From Roseomonas aerilata DSM 19363 (GTDB lineage: Bacteria; Pseudomonadota; Alphaproteobacteria; Acetobacterales; Acetobacteraceae), in the NCBI RefSeq assembly GCF_000711725.1, contig NZ_JONP01000004.1, positions 186,001 to 250,000 on the forward strand: a DNA stretch of 64,000 nucleotides. The letters run 5' to 3'. The notes beneath the pieces are model-generated. The model was given only the letters and a program-made list of their open reading frames with translations, ran no database searches and was not told the DNA's origin. Made by a program: the position numbers and the translations under genes. Position 1 is the first letter of the stretch. Each line of letters begins with the position of its first letter. Below are positions 48,942 through 57,842 of the stretch, one piece after another.

Positions 48942-50708
48942 ATGGTTTTCGACCCGCACCCGCTTGATCCGGCCGCGCAACCCCGCAACCCTGGCCGAAT
49001 GTCATGGCAAGACCCCGGCAGCGATCAGGCCCATAGCTGGGCGGGCGTCACCCGTTTCCTGGAGGGGCGCATCCCGCCGGGCGGAAAGGTCGTCGCGCCC
49101 GATGCGCTGGCCGCGGTGCTCGGCCCCCTTTCGCCACCCGACCCGGCGGACCTGCCGGACTGGGCCGTCGTCTCCCTCGCCGAGGCCGACGCCCTCCCGC
49201 CTGCCCTCCTGCGCCGCCTGCTCGCGGAAACCACGCCCGTCTTCGCCGACGATGCCCACGTCGTCTTTGCCCGCCGCCCGACCTTCGGCCTGCCCAACCT
49301 GCGCGGCGCGGCGGCGGTGCGAAGCCTCGCCGCGCGCCCCGCAGACAAGCTGCCGGCGCCGAAGGGAGTGGGCCTTCCAACCGCCACGCCACCCGGCGCG
49401 GGCCGCCCGGCCTTCCCGCCCGCCCTGGGCCTCCCCCCGGCGGCACCCGGCCACCCGCCGGGCCTTCCCCTGGGCCGCCCCCCTCTGCCCGCGTCGCTTC
49501 CGCCTCGTCCGGTGCCCTTCGCGCCCTCCGCCCCTGCGGAGGAACGCTTCGCACCGGAGCCCCCGCCCTTCCCTGCTCCCGGCGTGGAGGAACGGTTCGA
49601 AACGATTCCCCCGCCTTTCGACCCGCCACCCTTCCCGGCCCCGAGCGCGGAGGAACGCTTCGTGCCAGTGCCGCCGCCCTTCCCTGCTCCCACCACGGAA
49701 GAGCGCTCCCAGCCGGAACCGCCGCCCTTCGAGTTGCCGCCCCTCCCGTCGCCGGTCGCCGAGGAGCACCCGGCCTCAGTTCCCGTGCCCCTTGATGCGC
49801 CGCACTTAGCCGCCCCGCCCGCGGCCGTGGAGGCTGCCGCGCTCTCGGCTCCGCCGCCGGTCCTCCCAACCGCCGCCGCGCCCGCCGAGGCGGATCGCTC
49901 CGCGCCTCATCCACTGGCTCTCGAGCCGGCAGCTCTCCCCCACCCCGTCACGGCCGCAAAGAAGCCCCCCGCGATCGAACCACCGCCCGCCCCCACGGGG
50001 GCGGAGCCAGCCGCGCCGGCCGTCGAACCAGTTCCGGCACCGAACGACCCACCGCCCGCCCCAACGCCGCCGGCCGGGCCGCCCGCCCGCATCCCCGCTG
50101 CCCCCGCAAGTCCGCCCCAGCCCGCCCTCAACGCCCCGCCCTCGAAGGGCGGCCCAGGCTGGGGCGGCCTCCCGCTGCGCGTCGGAGCACTTCTCGGGCC
50201 GCTTCACGGCCGCCGCGTCGGCGCGGCCGGGGCGCATGCGAACGGCACCGCCATGGCCCTTGCCGCCGCCTCGCTCCCACCCGCCGCCATGCTCTTCAGC
50301 GCCGCCGGGGACCTGCCGGAGGCCGCGCTCGACGCCGCCCTTCTCCTCGCGGAGGACGCGCCGGGCGCCGAGGCCGCGAGGATCGCCCGCCTGTTGCGCC
50401 CCGGTGGCCTTGCCCTGCTGGTGGCGGAGAACGCCGGTTCGCTCGGCCGCCGCCTCGCCGCTGCTCTCGGCCGCCCCGTCCCGCCCGGCGGGAGCACGGC
50501 GGAGGCCCTGCGCGGGGCGGCCCATGCCGCCGGCCTCCAGCCGCTGCGCCTCGAAGGCCACCTGCTCGACGCCTGGCGCGCCACCGCCGACGCGCCGCCC
50601 TACGGGCTCGGCCCGATGGATGCCGCCGCCGCGCTGCTCGAGGAGGCCGGACAGGACGCCGGCCCCCGCCACGCCGCTTGGCTCCTCCTTCTCGCCCGCA
50701 AGCCCTGA
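48942..50708 (+). CDS. Proline-rich repeat protein with methyltransferase-like C-terminus
   Basis: This is a 588-residue protein in three parts. Residues ~25-140 are a folded region containing FADDAHVVFARRP. Residues ~150-400 are a Pro-rich linker with imperfect repeats of EERF plus PPPFPAP (four copies around 195-270). Residues ~405-588 are a domain with LLRPGGLALLVAENAGSLG, resembling the C-terminal strands of SAM methyltransferases but without an obvious glycine-rich SAM loop. ATG 48999 is an alternative start. The function is unknown. Confidence 0.78.
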   Translation: MVFDPHPLDPAAQPRNPGRMSWQDPGSDQAHSWAGVTRFLEGRIPPGGKVVAPDALAAVLGPLSPPDPADLPDWAVVSLAEADALPPALLRRLLAETTPVFADDAHVVFARRPTFGLPNLRGAAAVRSLAARPADKLPAPKGVGLPTATPPGAGRPAFPPALGLPPAAPGHPPGLPLGRPPLPASLPPRPVPFAPSAPAEERFAPEPPPFPAPGVEERFETIPPPFDPPPFPAPSAEERFVPVPPPFPAPTTEERSQPEPPPFELPPLPSPVAEEHPASVPVPLDAPHLAAPPAAVEAAALSAPPPVLPTAAAPAEADRSAPHPLALEPAALPHPVTAAKKPPAIEPPPAPTGAEPAAPAVEPVPAPNDPPPAPTPPAGPPARIPAAPASPPQPALNAPPSKGGPGWGGLPLRVGALLGPLHGRRVGAAGAHANGTAMALAAASLPPAAMLFSAAGDLPEAALDAALLLAEDAPGAEAARIARLLRPGGLALLVAENAGSLGRRLAAALGRPVPPGGSTAEALRGAAHAAGLQPLRLEGHLLDAWRATADAPPYGLGPMDAAAALLEEAGQDAGPRHAAWLLLLARKP

Positions 50709-50767
50709 TGGCCGGATAGGCCTGCTCGTGTAGTCTGCGCGCCGAGAACGGAGGGAAGGCCCGGCGC

Positions 50768-51487
50768 ATGACCTGGTCCATCGTCGCCCACGACCCCGCC
50801 ACGGGCGCCTTCGCCGTGGCCGTCACCACCTGCAGCTTCGCGGTCGGCGCCTCCTGCCCGCATGTCCGAGCCGGGGTCGGCGCCGTCTCCACCCAGTCCT
50901 TCACCAACCGCTATCTCGGCCCCGCCGTCCTCGACGGCATGGCGCGCGGCCTGCCGCCGGGCGCCGCGATCGAGGGCGCACTGGCCGGCGACGAGGGCCG
51001 TCACCTCCGCCAGGTGCATGCCGTGGACCGCTTCGGCCGCAGCGCCGCCTTCACGGGCGCGAACTGCGTCGAATGGGCCGGCGACCGCGCCATGGCCGGC
51101 TTCTCGGTTGCCGGGAACATGCTGGCGGGCCCGGCCGTGGTGAACGACACCGTCGCCGCCTTCACGATCAACGCGGACATGCCCCTGCCCGAGCGCCTCT
51201 CCCTCGCCCTCGACGCCGGCGAGGCCGCGGGGGGCGACCGCCGCGGCCGCCAGTCCGCCGCCATGCGGCTGGTCACGACCGAGGACTTCCCCGACCTCGA
51301 CATCCGCGTGGATGACCACCCCGAGCCACTGGCCGAACTGCGCCGCCTCCTGGCCATCTGGCGCCGCGACCGCGCGCCCTTCCTCGACCGCCAGCCGCGC
51401 AAGGGAAACCCCAGCGGCATCGCCGACATGGAGGCGATCGAGGCCGCCTGGACAGCGGCCGGCCTCGACCTCCGCTTCAGGCGCTAG
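50768..51487 (+). CDS. DUF1028 family protein (Ntn-hydrolase-like)
   Basis: This 239-residue protein matches DUF1028: TWSIVAHDPATGAFAVAVTTCSFAVG at the N-terminus, then QSFTNRYLGPAVLDGM, and HAVDRFGRSAAFTG with AGFSVAGNML in the middle. The family has an Ntn-hydrolase fold but no established substrate; some members lie near peptidase or amino acid genes. GGAGGGAAGG precedes the ATG. It is complete and converges on the c-di-GMP enzyme gene. Confidence 0.92.
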   Translation: MTWSIVAHDPATGAFAVAVTTCSFAVGASCPHVRAGVGAVSTQSFTNRYLGPAVLDGMARGLPPGAAIEGALAGDEGRHLRQVHAVDRFGRSAAFTGANCVEWAGDRAMAGFSVAGNMLAGPAVVNDTVAAFTINADMPLPERLSLALDAGEAAGGDRRGRQSAAMRLVTTEDFPDLDIRVDDHPEPLAELRRLLAIWRRDRAPFLDRQPRKGNPSGIADMEAIEAAWTAAGLDLRFRR

Positions 51488-51499
51488 GCACAACGGCGC

Positions 51500-53887
51500 T
51501 CACGCCGCCCGCGCCCCGCTCAGCCCGGCCTGGGCCCGGAACTCCGCCGCCGACATGGGCTTGCCGAAGAGATAGCCCTGCGCCTCCTCGCAGCCCTCCG
51601 CACGCAGCATGGAGAGCTGCCCCTCCTCCTCCACGCCCTCGGCATTGGTGATCACGTCCAGCGCGCTGCCCAGCGCGATCACCGCCCGCAGCAGCGCCAC
51701 CGCCTTGGGGTCCTTCTCCAGATGCCGGATGAAGGAACGGTCCACCTTGATCTTGTCGAAGCGAAAGCGCTGCAAGGTCGCGAGGGAGGAATATCCAGTC
51801 CCGAAGTCATCCATCGCCAGCCGCACCCCGAGGCTCCGCAGGCGCGACAGGATGGCCAGCGTCTCCGCCGTGTTCGTCAGCATCGTCGCCTCGGTGATCT
51901 CCAGCTCCAGCCGTTCGGGCGGCAGGCCGGAGCGGGAGAGCGCGCGCTCGACCGTCCCGACGAAGCCCGCCTGCCGCACCTGGATGGGTGAGACGTTCAC
52001 GGCCAGATGCAGCCCGCCCCAGCTCCGCGCCACCTGGCAGGCCTCCTCCAGCACCCAGGCGCCGATCGGCACGATCAGCCCGGTTTCCTCCGCCAGCGGG
52101 ATGAAGATGTCGGGCCCGATCAGGCCGCGCTGCGGATGGTACCAGCGCAGCAGCGCCTCCGCCCCCTTGATCCGCCGCGTGGCCGTCGAGACCTGCGGCT
52201 GGAACAGGATGGTCAGCTCCTGCCGCTCCATCGCCATGCGCAGGTCCGCGATCAGCGCCCGCCGCGTGCGCAGCCGCTCGTCCATGCCGGGCTCGAAGAT
52301 CCGCAGGCAGGACCCACCCGCCGCCTTCGCCTGGTAGAGTGCCAGGTCGGCATCCTGCAGCAGGGCTTCCGGACGGTCATCGAAGCTGTTCGGCGGCAGC
52401 ACCGCCGCCCCGATCGAGAGCCCGATCGCCCGATGCTCCGGCCCAACGGGCACCGGGTCCTCCATCGCGGCCAGCAGCCGCGCCGCGAAGGCTGAGAGCG
52501 CCGCAGGCCCGTCAAGCCCGGGCGCCACGAGCACGAACTCGTCGCCCCCGATCCGGGCCAGCGTGTCGGTCGCGCGCAGGCATCCCCGCAGCCGCGCGGC
52601 CACCACCCGCAGCACCTCGTCGCCCGCCGCATGGCCGAGCGTGTCGTTCACCTCCTTGAAGTGGTCGAGATCCATGGCGAAGACGACCAGCCCCATGCCG
52701 TCGCGCCGCGCCGCGGCGAAGGCCAGCTCCAGCCGGTCGCCCATCAGAGCGCGGTTGGGCAGGCCCGTCAGCCCGTCGAAGTTGGCGAGCCAGCGCAGGC
52801 GCTCCGATAGCCGGGTGCGCTCGGCGGCGGCATCGCGGAAGGTGGTGCAGGCCTCGGTGAGCTCGATCAGCTCCCGCGAGGCGCCGCGTGGGGGCCGCGG
52901 GATCTGCACGGCGGCATCGCCCTGGCCAAGCCGGCTCAGCGCCTCCGTCAGCGCGGCGAGCATGGCGGCCAGGCGCCGCGCTGCAAGGACCGTGACGGCC
53001 CCGAGCACCACGAGCACGGCCGCCGCCACGCCGCCGAGAACCCGGAACCGCCGCTCGATGGCCGCGAGGCCGGGTTCGGCTGGCCGCAGCAGCAGCGCGG
53101 CGCGCGGCGGCGGCACCGTTGCCAGCCGGGCTGCCGCGCCGAGCACCCCCTTCCGCGCGGCCGGGCCGTCGAGCGGAACGAGGGCCGCGATGAGGTCACC
53201 GTGCTCGGCGGTCAGGAACCCGGTGGCTGCCCGTCGCCCTTGCCGGACCATCTGCCGCCAGGCCGGTGGCAATTCGGGTAGCGTTTCCTCCTCGCCCGGC
53301 GGGTCGATCCCCCGGATCACCTCGCCGGAGACGAGCGCGAGCCGGCCCGATGTTCCGAGCATCCGCCTCGCCACCGCGGGGTCGAGAAAGGCGGCCAGGC
53401 GCAGTTCCGCCCGTGCGCCGCCCGGAAGGTTGTAGAAGGCCGTGGCACTCGCGACGGCCAGTTCCGGCGCCGGGCTCCCGTGCTGCGCCACCCAGCGCCG
53501 CGGGGGGCCGCCCAGGGGTGTTGCCGTAGCCTCCACGGTGCGTATCGCCGGATCGGCGCGGCGCAGGTCGGTCAGCAGCCGCGACAGGAGGTCCGCGCCG
53601 GCGGAGGGGTCCTCCGCCCCGGCCGCCAGGGCCAGTTCCTCCCGCAGCAGCCCCTCGCGCGAGAGGACGCCGGCGAGCCCCGCGAGTCCCGACCGGGCCC
53701 CCGCCACCTCCGCCTCGAGCCTCGCGGCCGCGGCCCGGAGCGCACCGCCCGCCGCCGGCCCGCCCAGGTCCCGCAGGATCCGCGGCACCCCCACCAGCAG
53801 CACCAGCACGCAGATGAGCGAGGGCGCGACCGAGAGGACGATCAGCCGCGCCCGCAAGGTCTGCAAGGGAAAGAGCCGCCCTGCCAT
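51500..53887 (-). CDS. GGDEF-EAL membrane protein (c-di-GMP turnover)
   Basis: This is a 795-residue signalling protein. TM1 (about 16-37) and TM2 (about 284-304) flank a periplasmic sensor; a HAMP-like region follows. The GGDEF domain has an intact GGDEF at 447-451 with MDLDHFKEVND. The EAL domain has EALLR at 577-581, DDFGTG, KVDRSF and NAEGVE, so both cyclase and phosphodiesterase sites look competent. Which activity dominates cannot be read from sequence. Confidence 0.93.
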   Translation of the reverse strand: MAGRLFPLQTLRARLIVLSVAPSLICVLVLLVGVPRILRDLGGPAAGGALRAAAARLEAEVAGARSGLAGLAGVLSREGLLREELALAAGAEDPSAGADLLSRLLTDLRRADPAIRTVEATATPLGGPPRRWVAQHGSPAPELAVASATAFYNLPGGARAELRLAAFLDPAVARRMLGTSGRLALVSGEVIRGIDPPGEEETLPELPPAWRQMVRQGRRAATGFLTAEHGDLIAALVPLDGPAARKGVLGAAARLATVPPPRAALLLRPAEPGLAAIERRFRVLGGVAAAVLVVLGAVTVLAARRLAAMLAALTEALSRLGQGDAAVQIPRPPRGASRELIELTEACTTFRDAAAERTRLSERLRWLANFDGLTGLPNRALMGDRLELAFAAARRDGMGLVVFAMDLDHFKEVNDTLGHAAGDEVLRVVAARLRGCLRATDTLARIGGDEFVLVAPGLDGPAALSAFAARLLAAMEDPVPVGPEHRAIGLSIGAAVLPPNSFDDRPEALLQDADLALYQAKAAGGSCLRIFEPGMDERLRTRRALIADLRMAMERQELTILFQPQVSTATRRIKGAEALLRWYHPQRGLIGPDIFIPLAEETGLIVPIGAWVLEEACQVARSWGGLHLAVNVSPIQVRQAGFVGTVERALSRSGLPPERLELEITEATMLTNTAETLAILSRLRSLGVRLAMDDFGTGYSSLATLQRFRFDKIKVDRSFIRHLEKDPKAVALLRAVIALGSALDVITNAEGVEEEGQLSMLRAEGCEEAQGYLFGKPMSAAEFRAQAGLSGARAA

Positions 53888-53984
53888 TGCCCGATTCCCG
53901 TGCCGTTCAGGCAGGGATGGTCGCAGGGCGGCCTTGACCGACGGTTAAGCCTGCCCGCCACCCCCGAGGGGGCGGCGGGGCCCG

Positions 53985-54266
53985 TCAGGAAGCGTGGCGC
54001 ACCGGCTCCGGCCCGGGCAGCTCCACCGCGATCGCGAGGGTGGACAGATCGCCCCCGCGCTCGAGCGAGACGTTCACCCGCTCCGGGTCGATCGAGACGT
54101 GCCGCGCCACCAGCTCCACGATCTCGCGCTGGAGCTTCGGCAGGAAGTCCTCGCCCTTGCGCGAGATGCGCTCATGCGCGAGGACGATCTGCAGCCGCTC
54201 CTTCGCCTGTGGAGCGGTAGCAGGCGCCTCTTCCTTCTTGTCGCGAAAGAAGTTCAGCCAGCTCAT
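53985..54266 (-). CDS. minE: Cell division topological specificity factor MinE
   Basis: This is a 93-residue protein that drives MinD off the membrane and sets the division site. The N-terminal amphipathic FFRDKKEEAPATAPQAKERLQIVLAHER is the MinD-binding stretch, followed by the dimerisation domain LQREIVELVARHVSIDPERVNVSLE. The ATG overlaps the minD stop by four bases. It is the last gene of minCDE. Confidence 0.96.
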   Translation of the reverse strand: MSWLNFFRDKKEEAPATAPQAKERLQIVLAHERISRKGEDFLPKLQREIVELVARHVSIDPERVNVSLERGGDLSTLAIAVELPGPEPVRHAS

Positions 54267-55081
54267 GCAGCCCTCCCGCCAAACAGGCGCGAGAAGAAGC
54301 CCTTCTTCTCGTAGTCGGTGAAGCGCATCTTCCGGTCCTCGCCCAGGAAGCGGGCGACCGCGTCCTTGTAGGCCTGGCCCGCGGGCGAGGGCTCGTCCAG
54401 GATCACGGGATTGCCCGTGTTGGAGGCCTTCAGCACGCTCTCGCTCTCCGGGATCACGCCCAGCAGCGGGATGCGCAGGATGTCCTGGATGTCGTCGAGC
54501 TTCAGCATCTCGCCCCGCTCCACCCGGTTCGGGTCGTAGCGCGTGACGAGGAGGTGCTCCTTCACCGGGTCCTTCTTCTCCTCGGCGCGCTTCGACTTCG
54601 ACTGGAGCACGCCCAGGATCCGGTCGCTGTCGCGGACGGAGGAGACCTCCGGGTTCGTCACCACGATCGCCTGGTCGGCGAAGTAGAGCGCGAGCAGCGC
54701 GCCCTTCTCGATGCCCGCCGGGCTGTCGCAGAGGATGTAGTCGAAGTCCTTCGACAGCTCGTCGATGACGGTCTGCACGCCCTCCTTCGTCAGCGCGTCC
54801 TTGTCCCGCGTCTGGCTGGCCGGCAGGATCGACAGCGTATCGACCCGCTTGTCGCGGATCAGCGCCTGGCTCAGCCGCGCCTCGCCGCTGATGACGTTCA
54901 CGATGTCGAACACCACCCGCCGCTCGACCCCCATGATGAGGTCGAGGTTGCGTAGGCCGACGTCGAAGTCGATCACGACCGTCTTCTTGCCGGTCTGCGC
55001 CAGCCCTGTCGCGAATGCTGCCGAGGACGTGGTCTTGCCCACGCCCCCCTTGCCCGAAGTCACCACGATCACTTGCGCCAT
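54263..55081 (-). CDS. minD: Septum-site determining ATPase MinD
   Basis: This is a deviant Walker ATPase of 272 residues that oscillates on the membrane with MinC and MinE. The P-loop GKGGVGKTT is at 10-18, DFDVGLRNLDLIMG follows, and the C-terminus KKGFFSRLFGG is the amphipathic membrane-targeting helix. ATG 55081 gives the normal length; the longer frame to 55282 reads into the minC-minD spacer (106 bp). Confidence 0.97.
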   Translation of the reverse strand: MAQVIVVTSGKGGVGKTTSSAAFATGLAQTGKKTVVIDFDVGLRNLDLIMGVERRVVFDIVNVISGEARLSQALIRDKRVDTLSILPASQTRDKDALTKEGVQTVIDELSKDFDYILCDSPAGIEKGALLALYFADQAIVVTNPEVSSVRDSDRILGVLQSKSKRAEEKKDPVKEHLLVTRYDPNRVERGEMLKLDDIQDILRIPLLGVIPESESVLKASNTGNPVILDEPSPAGQAYKDAVARFLGEDRKMRFTDYEKKGFFSRLFGGRAA

Positions 55082-55187
55082 GCGCAGATCTCCGCCCCCT
55101 TGAACCCTGGTCCGCCCGGCAGGCCGCGTCTTTCGCACGCCCGGCGAGGCCCCTGCAAAGGGCTTCTCGCCGGAACCTGCGCCCCTC

Positions 55188-55934
55188 TCAGCCCAGCTTG
55201 TCGAACCGCATGCTCTCGCCGATGAGGCAGACCTGAACCGGCCTGCCCAGCGGCGCGTCCCCCAGCCCGTCCCGGACGGCATAGTAGCCGGCGATCGAGA
55301 CGAGCTCGGGCTCGAAATTCAGCGCGAAGATGCGCGCCGTCCGGTTCTCCGCCCCGCCCGCGATCGCGCGGCCCTTGAGCGTGCCGTAGACATGGACGTT
55401 TCCGTCCGCGATCACCTCGGCCCCCGGATTAACCGTGCCGCGAATGATGAGGTCGCAGCCCTGCGCCCAGATCCGCTGCCCCGCGCGCACCGCCTGGTCC
55501 ACCACCATGGTCGGCTGCCAGCCCGAAGGAGGCGGCGGCAGCTCCGGCACCGGCTGCGGCTCGGGCGCGGGCTCGACGGCCGCGACCGGCGGCGGCACCT
55601 CGCCGCCCGCCGCGCGGAGCGGCGGCAGCCCCGCCGCCTGGGCGGCCGCGCGCAGCTCCGTCACCCCGCCCGTGGTGCCGATGGGCGCGATCTGCACCGC
55701 ACGGAGCTGGGCCGTCAGATGGGCGAAATCCGGCGCCGCGGCGGGGTCGAGGTCATCCAGCCCAAGGACGATCGGGGCATTCCGCAGGAAGCCAGGCGCG
55801 CGGCGGAACTGGTCCGCGAGCGCAGGCACGATCACCTCCACCCGCGGGTCCAGCAGGCGCAGGACCAGGAGGTTGAAATTCGCCCCGCGCAGCCGGAACG
55901 GCTCCAATCGGGCTTCGGACGCGGGAGAGGACAT
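55188..55934 (-). CDS. minC: Septum-site determining protein MinC
   Basis: This is the FtsZ-assembly inhibitor of the Min system, 248 residues. The N-terminal domain is followed by a Pro-rich linker (about 112-140) and the C-terminal beta-helix with GCDLIIRGTVNPGAEVIADGNVHVYGTLKGRAIAG, the MinD-binding part. It is first in minCDE, with a 106-bp spacer before minD. The division inhibitor and ATPase are therefore both encoded here. Confidence 0.95.
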   Translation of the reverse strand: MSSPASEARLEPFRLRGANFNLLVLRLLDPRVEVIVPALADQFRRAPGFLRNAPIVLGLDDLDPAAAPDFAHLTAQLRAVQIAPIGTTGGVTELRAAAQAAGLPPLRAAGGEVPPPVAAVEPAPEPQPVPELPPPPSGWQPTMVVDQAVRAGQRIWAQGCDLIIRGTVNPGAEVIADGNVHVYGTLKGRAIAGGAENRTARIFALNFEPELVSIAGYYAVRDGLGDAPLGRPVQVCLIGESMRFDKLG

Positions 55935-56062
55935 TCTGAAAAGAAGGTTCCCAGATCGTTAAGTCGCTGGCTCACATTACAGCGAACTCCGCCGCAGGCG
56001 AAGCCTTGCATGCCGCTTCTCGCGAAGGGAGTTTGCGCGCCCTACAGCGAAGCGAGCGAGCC

Positions 56063-56506
56063 ATGAGCGAGAGAACGCGCCCCCGGCGGGCCGATTACCG
56101 CCATTTCCTGCCCATTCCGACGCGCTGGGGCGACAACGACGCCTACGCGCATATCAACAACACCGTCTATTATTCCTTCTTCGACACCGTCGTCTCGCGC
56201 TTCCTCCTCACCTCCGGTGCCATCGACCTCAAGACCTCCCCCGTGATCGGCGTGGTGGTGGAGACCGGCTGCCGCTACCTCGCCCCCGTCTCCTTCCCCG
56301 ACCTCGTCACCGCCGGCCTGCGCGTCGCCCGCCTCGGCCGCACCTCCATCCGCTACGAGATCGGCATCTTCCGCAACGAGGAGGAAACGGCCAGCGCAGA
56401 GGGCCACTTCATCCACGTCTATGTGGACCGCGAGACTCAAACGGTGCCAACCCCGCTCCCCCAGGCGCTCATCGACGCCGTCACGCCCTTGCTGGTCGCG
56501 CCCTAG
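56063..56506 (+). CDS. Acyl-CoA thioesterase, YbgC/FadM-like
   Basis: This is a single hot-dog domain of 147 residues. RWGDNDAYAHINNTVYYSFFDT holds the catalytic aspartate and is typical of YbgC-type 4-HBT thioesterases. RYLAPVSFPDLVTAGLRVARLG forms the central helix region. The start codon has only a weak GAG upstream. Its stop overlaps the converging remnant of a gamma-glutamyltransferase gene by four bases. The substrate is unknown. Confidence 0.9.
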   Translation: MSERTRPRRADYRHFLPIPTRWGDNDAYAHINNTVYYSFFDTVVSRFLLTSGAIDLKTSPVIGVVVETGCRYLAPVSFPDLVTAGLRVARLGRTSIRYEIGIFRNEEETASAEGHFIHVYVDRETQTVPTPLPQALIDAVTPLLVAP

Positions 56507-56685
56507 CGCCGCCCCGGCTCCGGCATGAAGCGCACCCCTGCCCGCGCTATCCTGCCGCCGACCGCCGGCAGCGCGTCCACCGCATTCCCGCCGGCGAGCA
56601 GCATCTCCGCCCCGGCGCCGGAGGCCAGCAGATGGTTCGTCACCACCATTCCCTTGCGGGCGGTGACAGGATGCTTCTCGGTCAT
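56503..56685 (-). pseudogene. Gamma-glutamyltransferase N-terminal remnant
   Basis: This 60-codon frame reads KGMVVTNHLLASGAGAEMLL and then AGGNAVDA, the N-terminus of gamma-glutamyltransferases. It then departs into GGRIARAGVRF and stops, whereas the full enzyme has about 550 residues. Most of the gene, including the catalytic Thr region, is missing. The start is still served by GAGGAGGGG and lies 10 bases after the ABC ATPase stop, which suggests an internal deletion. A de novo small gene is less likely given the match. Confidence 0.75.
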
Positions 56686-56695
56686 GATCCCCTCC

Positions 56696-57796
56696 TCATG
56701 CCGGGTCCTCCGCCACGGCCACCGCCGCCGCGCGCGGCCAGCCCAGCCGCACCGCCATCCCCTCCGCCGGCATCAACGGGATGCGCCAGGACGGCACCTG
56801 CACCTTCAGCACGCCAAGATCCGCCGTCCCAACGGTGATCGAGAACTCGGTGCCGAGATAGGACCAGGCCGCGATCCGCCCCTCCACCACGTTATCCTCC
56901 GCCGCCCCCTCGGGCAGCACGGCGATCTTCTCGGGCCGCAGCGAGAGCAGCGCGCGCCCGGGCCGCGCGGCGCCCACCCCCAGCACCCGCGTGCCGCCGC
57001 GGCGGAGCACGATGCCAGCCGCATCCCGCTCCGCCTCGCCCTCGATGAAGTTCGACCGGCCGAGGAACCCCGCCACGAAGCGCGTCGCCGGTCGCTCATA
57101 CAGTTCCCGCGGCGCCCCCACCTGCACCACCCGCCCCTCGTTGAGGATGGCGATCTCGTCGGAGAGGCTCAGTGCCTCCTCCTGGTCGTGCGTCACGTTG
57201 ATGAAGGTGCGCCCCACCCGCCGGTGCAGCGCCTTCAGCTCGTCCTGCAGCTCCGCCCGCAATTTCTTGTCGAGCGCCGAGAGCGGCTCGTCCAGCAGCA
57301 GCAGCGCGGGATCGAAGACGAGCGCCCGCGCCAGCGCCACCCGCTGCTGCTGCCCGCCCGAGAGCTGCCCCGGCCGCCGGTCCGCGAACCTTTCGAGCTG
57401 CACGAGATCGAGCGTCGCCCGCACCCGCGCTTCCCGCTCCGCCCGCCCCAGCCGCCGCACCCGCAGCGGAAAGGCGACGTTCTCCGCCACCGTCATGTGC
57501 GGGAACAGCGCGTAGCCCTGGAACACTATCCCGAACTCGCGCCGCTCCGGCGGCACGGCCGTGATGTCGCGCCCGTCCAGCAGCACGCGCCCGGCGCTCG
57601 GCTCCACGAAGCCCGCGATCATCATCAGGATCGTCGTCTTGCCCGAGCCGGAGGGGCCGAGCAGCGTCAGGAACCGCCCGCTGCCCACCTCCAGCGAGGC
57701 CTCCGCCACCGCCACGGAGTCGCCGTAGCGCCGCGAGATCCCCTGCAGAGACAGCGCATGCCCCGCCCGCCCGCTCACGCCGCCAGGCCCCGCCAC
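56696..57796 (-). CDS. ABC transporter ATP-binding protein, PotA-like
   Basis: This is an ATPase of 366 residues. Walker A GPSGSGKTT is at 47-55, the signature LSGGQQQR at 145-152, Walker B LLLLDEPLSALD from 165, and a TOBE-type C-terminal domain follows (SYLGTEFSITV). It resembles ATPases of spermidine/putrescine, iron or sulfate importers. No permease or binding-protein gene is adjacent within the window. The start is GTG 57796; GTG 57775 is possible. The gamma-glutamyltransferase remnant follows. Confidence 0.9.
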   Translation of the reverse strand: MAGPGGVSGRAGHALSLQGISRRYGDSVAVAEASLEVGSGRFLTLLGPSGSGKTTILMMIAGFVEPSAGRVLLDGRDITAVPPERREFGIVFQGYALFPHMTVAENVAFPLRVRRLGRAEREARVRATLDLVQLERFADRRPGQLSGGQQQRVALARALVFDPALLLLDEPLSALDKKLRAELQDELKALHRRVGRTFINVTHDQEEALSLSDEIAILNEGRVVQVGAPRELYERPATRFVAGFLGRSNFIEGEAERDAAGIVLRRGGTRVLGVGAARPGRALLSLRPEKIAVLPEGAAEDNVVEGRIAAWSYLGTEFSITVGTADLGVLKVQVPSWRIPLMPAEGMAVRLGWPRAAAVAVAEDPA

Positions 57797-57842
57797 GGTG
57801 CCAGCTTAGGATCGGGCCGCAAGGGCGGCGGAAGAGGCATCG

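Noticed and set aside
49550-49760. Regular repeats resembling a CRISPR-like array
   Set aside because: They encode the EERF/PPPFPAP protein repeats in frame, are imperfect and have no unique spacers of constant length.
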